From Pseudomonas sp. (GTDB lineage Bacteria; Pseudomonadota; Gammaproteobacteria; Pseudomonadales; Pseudomonadaceae): DNA of 5,099 nucleotides. Below, one piece after another: positions 1 through 5,099 of the stretch. The stretch spans positions 1 to 5,099 of the forward strand of contig JAPLSD010000855.1 in assembly GCA_026398835.1 (NCBI GenBank). The letters are read 5' to 3'. The position numbers and the translations under genes were made by a program. Every line of letters starts with the position of its first letter. Positions within the stretch are counted from its first letter, which is position 1. The notes under the pieces are model-generated. The model made no database searches, was not told where the DNA came from, and worked only from the letters and a program-made list of their open reading frames with translations.

Positions 1-705
1 CAAGGGCTCTGCGGTCTGGAGAACCTCAGTCTGATCCCCGGCACGGTGGGCGCCGCACCCATGCAGAACATTGGTGCTTACGGTGTCGAGATCAAGGACG
101 TGTTCGTCGGGTTGACTGCGCTGGACCGTCAGACTGGCGAACTGCGGGATTTCACGCTGACGGAGTGCAACTTCGACTACCGCGACAGTCTGTTCAAGCA
201 TGAGGCCGGGCGTTGGCTGATTCTGCGGGTGCGCTTCGCCTTGAGTCGCGCCGAGCATCTGCACCTGGAATACGGCCCGGTACGCCAATGGTTGACCGAA
301 CAAGGCATCAGCCATCCGACGGCCAGCGATGTCAGTCATGCCATTTGCAGTATTCGCAACGAGAAACTCCCTGATCCGGCGGTACTTGGCAATGCCGGCA
401 GCTTTTTCAAGAACCCTTTGGTGTCGGCGGCTGTGGTCGCTGAGCTTAAAGCCGAATACCCCGATCTGGTGGCTTATCCACAAGCTGACGGGCGAATGAA
501 ACTAGCCGCTGGCTGGTTGATCGAGCGAGCAGGCTGGAAGGGCTTTCGTGAGGCAGATGCCGGCGTGCATCGGTTACAGGCCCTGGTGCTGGTCAATTAT
601 GGTGCGGCGACCGGGCTGGAGCTTTTGAACCTGGCGCAACGAATCCAGAAAGACATTGCCGAACGTTTCAAGGTCCAGCTGGAAATGGAGCCCAATCAGT
701 ATTGA
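1..705 (+). CDS. murB: UDP-N-acetylenolpyruvoylglucosamine reductase MurB (5'-truncated by window edge)
   Basis: MurB is the cytoplasmic FAD/NADPH enzyme that reduces UDP-GlcNAc-enolpyruvate to UDP-MurNAc in peptidoglycan precursor synthesis. The frame is open from base 1, and 234 residues are visible. Pseudomonas MurB is about 340 residues, so roughly the first 105 are outside the window, and the GTG at 46 is internal rather than a start. Visible motifs are the end of the FAD-binding domain (IPGTVGAAPMQNIGAYG, about bases 34-84), the DYRDS segment whose Tyr (178-180) matches the substrate-contacting Tyr of E. coli MurB, GNAGSFFKNP with the likely catalytic Ser at 400-402, and the C-terminal LEME, whose first Glu (682-684) probably corresponds to the second catalytic residue. 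The DYRDS and GNAGSFFKNP segments fit a type I MurB. The gene ends at TGA 703-705 and is followed by its own terminator, which separates it from the next operon. No frameshift or odd base use is seen. Identity is secure; the residue equivalences are from memory of the family. Confidence 0.96.
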   Translation, partial: QGLCGLENLSLIPGTVGAAPMQNIGAYGVEIKDVFVGLTALDRQTGELRDFTLTECNFDYRDSLFKHEAGRWLILRVRFALSRAEHLHLEYGPVRQWLTEQGISHPTASDVSHAICSIRNEKLPDPAVLGNAGSFFKNPLVSAAVVAELKAEYPDLVAYPQADGRMKLAAGWLIERAGWKGFREADAGVHRLQALVLVNYGAATGLELLNLAQRIQKDIAERFKVQLEMEPNQY

Positions 706-729
706 GCTACGCTTGAAGTCTGAATCCAG

Positions 730-765
730 AGCCCTGCAAACCTTTCGTGTGTGCAGGGCTTTTTT
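730..765 (+). terminator. Rho-independent terminator of murB
   Basis: A perfect 9-bp stem, AGCCCTGCA (730-738) with TGCAGGGCT (752-760), encloses a 13-base loop and runs straight into a run of six T (760-765). It begins 24 bases after the murB stop. The reverse strand has no T-run after the stem, so it should act only on rightward transcription. It implies that the downstream molybdenum-enzyme genes have their own promoter between here and base 949. Confidence 0.9.
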
Positions 766-825
766 GTTAATGCTGCTTTAACTTAGCCTCCTAACGATGT
801 ATCTCTTTGTTCCAAGCAAGGCCCG

Positions 826-847
826 ATGAAAACCCAACGGTTTTCAT
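826..847. repeat. Perfect 9-bp inverted repeat with 4-base spacer
   Basis: ATGAAAACC (826-834) and GGTTTTCAT (839-847) are exact reverse complements separated by CAAC. No T-run follows on either strand, so it does not look like an intrinsic terminator. It lies about 100 bases upstream of the operon's first start codon. It could be a dimeric regulator's operator or a hairpin at the 5' end of the transcript. The symmetry is seen directly; the role is not known. Confidence 0.7.
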
Positions 848-867
848 AAGAGAGCCGATTAGCCTGA

Positions 868-917
868 GTCGATCTGCGTGTACGTGAAACGCTGCATGAA
901 GCGGCAGATTGCTCGAC
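868..917 (+). other. Potential bulged stem-loop in the operon leader
   Basis: GTCGATCTGC (868-877) can pair with GCAGA (904-908) and TCGAC (913-917), giving ten base pairs interrupted by a 4-base bulge (TTGC, 909-912). Inside it, CGCT (890-893) pairs with AGCG (900-903) around a 6-base loop and abuts the outer stem, leaving 878-889 unpaired. It ends 32 bases before the start codon at 950. This may be a leader RNA fold or a DNA-level symmetry. It was found by eye, no folding energy was computed, and it does not match any riboswitch class I can identify with confidence. Confidence 0.35.
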
Positions 918-949
918 CCCCATAACCACATGAATATGCGGGCGTGCCC

Positions 950-1423
950 ATGCTTACTCTGATACTTAACGGTCAACCTTATAAAATGGACGTCACCGAG
1001 GATATGCCGCTGCTCTGGGCGATCCGCGATGTGGCGGGTGGTCACACTGGAACAAAGTTTGGCTGCGGGATGGGGTTGTGTGGTGCATGCACTATTCACA
1101 TCGACGGTCAGCCGGCCCGCGCCTGTATCACTACAATGGGTTCAGCGGCAGGGAAAAACGTCACCACCATTGACGAACTGCACAAAGATCCTATTGGTCA
1201 GATCGTGCAGCAGGCCTGGCTGGACACGGCCGTAGCCCAGTGTGGTTTCTGCCAGGGCGGGCAGATCATGTCTGCCACGGCCTTGCTCAAGGTCAATCCC
1301 AATCCTAGCGACGAACAGATTGAGGAGGCGATGGTTGGCAATATTTGCCGTTGCGGCACTTATAACCGGATCAAAACCGCTATCCGTCAGGCCGCCACCC
1401 ATTTGCAGGAGGCCAAGGCATGA
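950..1423 (+). CDS. [2Fe-2S]-cluster small subunit of a molybdenum hydroxylase (IorA/CoxS type)
   Basis: This is a 157-residue electron-transfer subunit of the xanthine oxidase family, the usual length for stand-alone small subunits. The N-terminal plant-ferredoxin-like domain (about 1-75) holds the first cluster through Cys39, Cys44, Cys47 and Cys59 (GCGMGLCGAC then ARAC). The C-terminal helical domain (about 80-150) holds the second cluster, next to the molybdenum site, through Cys98, Cys101, Cys133 and Cys135 (QCGFCQGGQ and ICRCGTY). All eight ligands are present. ATG 950 is preferred over GTG 944 because MLTLILNGQ matches the usual start of the family and an in-frame stop (923-925) limits any further extension. 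The Shine-Dalgarno is weak for either (GCGGG, 938-942). It overlaps the next gene by ATGA. It has no export signal, so it would have to leave the cytoplasm bound to the Tat-exported large subunit. The exact substrate and orthology are unknown. Confidence 0.93.
   Translation: MLTLILNGQPYKMDVTEDMPLLWAIRDVAGGHTGTKFGCGMGLCGACTIHIDGQPARACITTMGSAAGKNVTTIDELHKDPIGQIVQQAWLDTAVAQCGFCQGGQIMSATALLKVNPNPSDEQIEEAMVGNICRCGTYNRIKTAIRQAATHLQEAKA
1407..1412 (+). promoter_or_regulatory. Strong Shine-Dalgarno for the large subunit
   Basis: AGGAGG lies inside the end of the small-subunit gene, seven bases before ATG 1420. It fixes the large-subunit start and is much stronger than the site in front of the small subunit, so the large subunit need not depend wholly on coupling through the ATGA overlap. 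Confidence 0.85.
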
Positions 1424-3735
1424 GCCAGTTACCGAATGATTTTGCCCTGAGCAACCTCAGTCGCCGTGGCTTCCTCAAAGGCGTCGGTGCCACGAGCGCC
1501 TTGGTGCTGGCGGCCAGTTGGGGCTGGCAGGACGCGTTTGCCGAAGAGAAGAAATTCGGTGCCGCTGGCATGCCCAATGGCTGGATCGATGATCCCAAGG
1601 TGTACGTCAGCATTGCCGCCGATGGCAGTGTGACGGTGGTCTGCAATCGCTCGGAAATGGGCCAGGGCGTACGCACCAGCCTCAGCATGGTGGTCGCTGA
1701 CGAACTGGACGCTGACTGGGCGTTGGTGAAAGTTCAGCAGGCGCCGGGCGATGAAGTGCGCTTCGGTAACCAGGACACCGATGGTTCACGCAGCATGCGT
1801 CACTGGTACGAGCCTATGCGCCGTTGCGGCGCCGCCGCTCGGACTATGCTTGAGCAAGCGGCGGCTGATCAATGGAAAGTTCCGGTGGTCGAATGCCGTG
1901 CGCATATGCACAAAGTGATTCACCAGCCAAGTGGTCGCGAGTTGGGCTATGGCGAGCTGGCCGCCGCTGCCGGTGCTTTAGCGGTGCCGGCGCGTGACAG
2001 TCTGCGCCTCAAGCTGCCTTCGGAATTTCGCTACATCGGTAAAGAAGCCACGCGAGCCATTGATGGTGCAGACATCGTCAATGGGCGTGCGGTATACGGC
2101 GCCGACGTATATTTCGACGGCATGCTCTTCGCCACCGTGGCGCGGCCGCAGGTCTACGGCGGCAAGGTCAAATCCTTCGATGGCAGCGCGGCGATGAAAG
2201 TCCCGGGCGTGATCAAGGTCATGCAGATCGAGAGTCGTCCGCTGCCGTCCGAATTCCAGCCGTTGGGCGGTGTTGCGGTGATTGCCAACAACACGTGGGC
2301 GGCAATCAAGGGGCGCGAGGCGCTGAAGATCGAGTGGGATGACGGCGTCAACGCCGGTTACGACTCGATCGCCTACCGCAAGGAGCTGGAAGCCGCAGCC
2401 TTGAAACCGGGTAAAGTAGTCAGAAGCACCGGCGACATCGACGAGGCTATGAACAGCGCCGACAGCAGCCTGGAAGCGGCTTACTACCTGCCGCATCTGG
2501 CGCAGGCACCGATGGAGCCGATGGTTGCCATCGCCCGGTTCAACAACGGCCAATGCGAGGCCTGGGCGCCGAGTCAGGCGCCGCAAGTGACGCGTGAGCG
2601 CATTGCCGAACGCCTCGGCATTCCTTTCGAGAAAGTCACGGTCAACGTTACGCTGCTCGGCGGCGGGTTCGGCCGTAAATCCAAACCCGATTTCATCCTT
2701 GAGGCGGCGATCCTGGCCAAGGCTTTTCCAGGCAAAGCGGTGCGGGTGCAATGGACCCGGGAAGACGACATTCACTGTTCTTACTTCCACACCGTTTCGG
2801 CCGAATACCTCAAGGCCAGTCTGAACAAAGACGGCATGCCGTCCGGCTGGCTGCACCGTACAGTGGCGCCGAGTATTACCGCGCTGTTCGCTCCGGGCAT
2901 GAACCATGAAGGCGCGTTCGAACTGGGCATGGGCTTCACCAACATGGCTTACGCCATTCCCAACGTGCGCCTGGAAAACCCCGAGGCCGCCGCCCATACC
3001 CGGGTCGGCTGGTATCGCTCGGTGTCGAATATTCCCCATGGTTTTGCCATTCAGAGTTTCGTCGACGAATTGGCGCATCAGGCCGGACAGGATCCACTGA
3101 AATACCAACTCAAGCTACTCGGCCCGGATCGTCAGATTGATCCGCGCACCTTGAGTGAGGAGTGGAACTATGGCGAATCCCCAGAGCATTATCCGATCGA
3201 TACCGCGCGTTTGCGCGGGGTGTTGGAAACCGCGGCAAAGGCTGCCGGTTGGGGGCGCCAATTGCCCAAAGGACGTGGTTTGGGGCTGGCGGTGCATTAC
3301 AGCTTCGTTACCTACGTGGCGGCGGTGATCGAAGTCGAAGTCAAAGACGACGGCTCGCTGATCGTGCACAAGGCTGACATTGCGGTGGATTGCGGTCCGC
3401 AGATCAACCCTGAGCGGATTCGCTCGCAATTCGAAGGTGCCTGTGTGATGGGGCTGGGTAATGCGGTGCTGGGTGAAATCAGCTTCAAGGACGGCAAGGT
3501 CCAACAGGACAACTTCCATATGTACGAAGTGGCGCGCATGTCTCTGGCGCCGAAGGAAGTCGCCGTGCATCTGGTCACGTCTGTGGGCAACGTGCCGTTG
3601 GGCGGCGTTGGTGAACCTGGCGTGCCGCCGATTGCTCCGGCGTTGTGCAACGCGATCTTTGCGGCTACCGGCAAGCGCATCCGCAGTCTGCCGGTTCGCT
3701 ACCAGTTGCAAGGCTGGCAGCAGGCGAAAGCCTAA
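1420..3735 (+). CDS. Tat-exported molybdopterin-binding large subunit, IorB-type aldehyde/N-heterocycle oxidoreductase
   Basis: This is the 771-residue catalytic subunit of a xanthine-oxidase-family hydroxylase, which adds water-derived oxygen to an aldehyde or N-heterocycle at a molybdenum centre. The N-terminus has a twin-arginine signal, SRRGFLK at 14-20, a hydrophobic stretch at about 21-34, and a likely cleavage after AFA (39-41), so a periplasmic location is inferred. Then follow [10 protein letters not shown] (79-88), an a/b-hammerhead-like domain (about 205-275), QAPMEPM (362-368), the molybdopterin loop LGGGFGRK (413-420), VGWYRSV (529-535), [15 protein letters not shown] (546-560), DCGPQINP (657-664) and VGEPG, whose Glu732 is the expected catalytic base. 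Placing the EMGQG segment near the N-terminus, before the hammerhead, is the arrangement of isoquinoline 1-oxidoreductase IorB rather than xanthine dehydrogenase. Length is normal and there is no break. It overlaps both neighbours (ATGA, TAATG). Family is confident; substrate is not deducible. Confidence 0.93.
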   Translation: MSQLPNDFALSNLSRRGFLKGVGATSALVLAASWGWQDAFAEEKKFGAAGMPNGWIDDPKVYVSIAADGSVTVVCNRSEMGQGVRTSLSMVVADELDADWALVKVQQAPGDEVRFGNQDTDGSRSMRHWYEPMRRCGAAARTMLEQAAADQWKVPVVECRAHMHKVIHQPSGRELGYGELAAAAGALAVPARDSLRLKLPSEFRYIGKEATRAIDGADIVNGRAVYGADVYFDGMLFATVARPQVYGGKVKSFDGSAAMKVPGVIKVMQIESRPLPSEFQPLGGVAVIANNTWAAIKGREALKIEWDDGVNAGYDSIAYRKELEAAALKPGKVVRSTGDIDEAMNSADSSLEAAYYLPHLAQAPMEPMVAIARFNNGQCEAWAPSQAPQVTRERIAERLGIPFEKVTVNVTLLGGGFGRKSKPDFILEAAILAKAFPGKAVRVQWTREDDIHCSYFHTVSAEYLKASLNKDGMPSGWLHRTVAPSITALFAPGMNHEGAFELGMGFTNMAYAIPNVRLENPEAAAHTRVGWYRSVSNIPHGFAIQSFVDELAHQAGQDPLKYQLKLLGPDRQIDPRTLSEEWNYGESPEHYPIDTARLRGVLETAAKAAGWGRQLPKGRGLGLAVHYSFVTYVAAVIEVEVKDDGSLIVHKADIAVDCGPQINPERIRSQFEGACVMGLGNAVLGEISFKDGKVQQDNFHMYEVARMSLAPKEVAVHLVTSVGNVPLGGVGEPGVPPIAPALCNAIFAATGKRIRSLPVRYQLQGWQQAKA

Positions 3736-4721
3736 TGGACAGCGTCGATCTGAATGTCTTGCGCAGCGTGCTGGAATGGCGCCGTGCCGGGCAGCGAGTG
3801 GTGTTGTATAGCGTGGTCCAGACCTGGGGCAGTGCTCCTCGGCCTCCTGGGGCCATGCTGGCCTTGCGTGAAGACGGCGTGGTGATTGGCTCGGTCTCCG
3901 GTGGTTGCATCGAGGACGACTTGATCGCCCGCTTGCGCGATGGGCGTTTGCCTGCGGACGGGCCGTCAGTGCAGTTGGTGACCTACGGCGTCACCCGCGA
4001 GGAGGCCGCGCGTTTTGGCTTGCCCTGCGGTGGCACCTTGCGCCTGACTGAAGAGCGGGTCGGCGATCCCGCCTGGGTGGCTGAGTTGCTGGCGCGTTGC
4101 GAGGCTCATGAGATTGTCGCGCGGGAACTGAACCTGAGTTCCGGCGAGGTGACCTTGCAGGCAGCGAGCAAGACCGATGTCTTGAGCTTTGACGGCATAA
4201 CCTTGCGTGCGATTTACGGTCCGCGTTGGCGGCTGTTGTTGATTGGTGCCGGGCAGCTGTCTCGTTATGTGGCGGAAATGGCGCGGTTGCTGGATTTCGA
4301 GGTGTTGATCTGTGATCCGCGCAAGGAGTTCGTCTATGGCTGGGAAGAGCACCATGGCCGCTTCGTACCGGGTATGCCGGATGATGCGGTGCTGAGCATC
4401 GAAACCGACGAACGCACGGCCATCGTCGCCTTGACCCATGACCCACGTCTGGACGATATGGCACTGCTCACGGCGCTCAACTCTCGGGCTTTTTATGTTG
4501 GCGCATTGGGGTCGCGGGTCAATAGCCAGAAGCGTCGGGATAACCTCGCTGAGCTGGGACTGACCGAACAAGCCATCAACCGCTTGCATGGCCCTATCGG
4601 TTTGCATATTGGCAGTCATACGCCAGCGGAAATTGCGTTGTCGGTGATGTCCGAGATTGTCGCGATCAAGAACGGCATTGATCTGTTGCAGAAGAAGCCA
4701 TTGGACGAGGCGGTGGTTTGA
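3735..4721 (+). CDS. XdhC-family molybdenum-cofactor chaperone/insertion protein (PaoD-like)
   Basis: This 328-residue cytoplasmic protein belongs to the XdhC/CoxI family. Members bind molybdenum cofactor, help keep it in its sulfurated form and insert it into a partner hydroxylase, as XdhC does for xanthine dehydrogenase and PaoD for the E. coli periplasmic aldehyde oxidase. The N-terminal XdhC/CoxI domain shows TWGSAPRPPGAM (30-41), GSVSGGCIEDDL (52-63) and GLPCGG (95-100), with Cys58 and Cys98 in conserved positions. The C-terminal Rossmann-like domain shows LLLIGAGQLSRY (167-178), HDPRLDDMAL, YVGALGSR and a C-terminal GPIGLHIGSHTPAEIA. The start is ATG 3735, whose A is the last base of the large-subunit TAA. 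The frame stays open upstream to 3645, but that part reads through the large-subunit gene and lacks family sequence. No good Shine-Dalgarno precedes it, which fits translational coupling. Its place directly after the large subunit argues that the large subunit is its client. Confidence 0.93.
   Translation: MDSVDLNVLRSVLEWRRAGQRVVLYSVVQTWGSAPRPPGAMLALREDGVVIGSVSGGCIEDDLIARLRDGRLPADGPSVQLVTYGVTREEAARFGLPCGGTLRLTEERVGDPAWVAELLARCEAHEIVARELNLSSGEVTLQAASKTDVLSFDGITLRAIYGPRWRLLLIGAGQLSRYVAEMARLLDFEVLICDPRKEFVYGWEEHHGRFVPGMPDDAVLSIETDERTAIVALTHDPRLDDMALLTALNSRAFYVGALGSRVNSQKRRDNLAELGLTEQAINRLHGPIGLHIGSHTPAEIALSVMSEIVAIKNGIDLLQKKPLDEAVV
4707..4710 (+). promoter_or_regulatory. Shine-Dalgarno supporting the TTG start of the MocA-like gene
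   Basis: GAGG sits seven bases before TTG 4718, inside the end of the XdhC-family gene. No ATG or GTG lies at a suitable place before the nucleotide-binding loop, so this site decides in favour of TTG. Confidence 0.55.
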
Positions 4722-5099
4722 AGGCCTCGGTATGCGCCGTCGTGCTGGCGGCAGGGCGGGGCAGCCGCTATCGGCAAGTTGCAGGCGCTGATCAGGATAA
4801 GTTGCTGGCGTTGTGCGAGGGCCGTGATGGTGTCGTTCGGCCGGTGATTGAACAGGTGTTATTGAATCTGCCTGCGGGTTTGGAAGAGCGGCTGCTGGTG
4901 ACGACAGCAGACCGGCCGGAAGTGGTTCGGCTGGCGCAAGTTTATGGTTGCAAGGTGTTGTTGCTGGAGTCTGCCGGCATGGGCGACAGCATTGCGGCAG
5001 CCGTTGCGGCCAGTCCCGATTCGAGTGGCTGGTTGGTGGTACTGGGGGATATGCCTTTTATCCTGTCGTCGAGCATTGAACAGGTGGTGGAGGGTATTG
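4718..5099 (+). CDS. mocA: MocA-like molybdenum cofactor cytidylyltransferase (3'-truncated by window edge)
   Basis: This NTP-transferase-fold protein should join CTP to Mo-molybdopterin to give molybdopterin cytosine dinucleotide, the form used by most bacterial hydroxylases of this family. The visible 127 residues start VCAVVLAAGRGSRY (5-18), the nucleotide-binding loop, followed by DKLL (27-30), VIEQVL, GMGDSIAAAV and LGDMPF (109-114), where Asp111 is the expected metal-binding residue. LAAG, rather than the LAGG of GTP-using MobA, is the signature linked to CTP in E. coli MocA. The family is about 190-200 residues, so roughly a third is missing to the right. The start is inferred as TTG 4718, which overlaps the previous stop as TTGA. 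The next in-frame ATG is far inside the domain. The loop between GSRY and the Lys is some five residues longer than in E. coli MocA. Another sugar-nucleotide-type transferase is possible, but the operon context favours MocA. Confidence 0.87.
   Translation, partial: MKASVCAVVLAAGRGSRYRQVAGADQDKLLALCEGRDGVVRPVIEQVLLNLPAGLEERLLVTTADRPEVVRLAQVYGCKVLLLESAGMGDSIAAAVAASPDSSGWLVVLGDMPFILSSSIEQVVEGI

Larger units (their letters stand above)
766..949 (+). promoter_or_regulatory. Intergenic leader upstream of the molybdenum-hydroxylase operon
   Basis: This 184-base stretch must contain the operon promoter if the terminator before it works. I see no convincing -35/-10 pair: the best is TTTAAC (777-782), 17 bases, TATCTC (800-805), with three of six matches in each box. 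No sigma-54 GG/GC element and no palindrome resembling a ModE site was seen. It contains a perfect inverted repeat (826-847) and a longer potential stem (868-917), listed separately. No reading frame here has both a plausible ribosome binding site and family resemblance. Calling it regulatory is an inference from position. Confidence 0.5.

Noticed and set aside
777..805. Sigma-70 promoter TTTAAC with 17-base spacing to TATCTC
   Set aside because: Only three of six bases match in each box, which is not enough to call in a short AT-richer region; kept only as a mention in the leader entry.
826..847. The palindrome as a second terminator
   Set aside because: The arms are AT-rich at the base and neither side is followed by a run of T in the direction of transcription.
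930..962. Ten-codon open frame from ATG 930 to TGA 962, overlapping the small-subunit start, as a leader peptide
   Set aside because: No Shine-Dalgarno precedes it, it is very short, and overlap with a start codon at this length is expected by chance.
791..1099. Reverse-strand frame of about 100 codons covering the leader and the start of the small-subunit gene
   Set aside because: It resembles no protein family I know, runs antisense to well-conserved cluster-binding codons, and has no evident start signal.
1978..3108. Long reverse-strand frame (376 codons) inside the large-subunit gene
   Set aside because: Its sequence is rich in His and Arg as expected from the complement of a high-GC gene, and the opposite frame has unmistakable catalytic motifs.
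3645..3734. Upstream extension of the XdhC-family gene to an earlier start
   Set aside because: The 30 extra codons are an out-of-frame reading of the large subunit's conserved C-terminus, and family members start close to the ATG at 3735.

Overview
The window suggests a Pseudomonas-type gammaproteobacterium, probably of the P. fluorescens/P. putida lineage. The basis is moderately high GC, a Pseudomonas-like MurB, and tightly packed molybdenum-hydroxylase genes of a kind common in that genus. No alignment could be run, so the species is inference.

Layout, all on the + strand: (1) bases 1-705 are the 3' two thirds of murB (UDP-N-acetylenolpyruvoylglucosamine reductase, peptidoglycan synthesis), closed by a clear rho-independent terminator at 730-765. 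(2) Bases 766-949 are a non-coding leader holding a perfect 9-bp inverted repeat (826-847) and a longer potential stem with a bulge (868-917). No convincing sigma-70 or sigma-54 promoter was recognised there. (3) Bases 950-5099 are one overlapping operon of four genes: a two-[2Fe-2S] small subunit, a Tat-exported molybdopterin-binding large subunit of the IorB type, an XdhC-family molybdenum-cofactor insertion protein, and a MocA-like nucleotidyltransferase that runs off the right edge. The gene junctions overlap by 4, 1 and 4 bases, which implies translational coupling.

The genes form a coherent unit. The MocA-like protein would convert molybdopterin-Mo to the cytosine dinucleotide form. The XdhC-family protein would bind, protect and insert the cofactor into the large subunit. 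The small subunit would carry electrons away through its two clusters, and the folded dimer would be exported by the Tat system on the large subunit's signal peptide. No FAD subunit and no cytochrome c gene is visible, so the electron acceptor is unknown, and so is the substrate (aldehydes and N-heterocycles are both used by this family).

Nothing in the window looks like a mobile element, CRISPR array, tRNA or rRNA. The enzyme families are known. The less explained parts are the structured leader, the missing electron acceptor, and the placement of this operon directly after murB.
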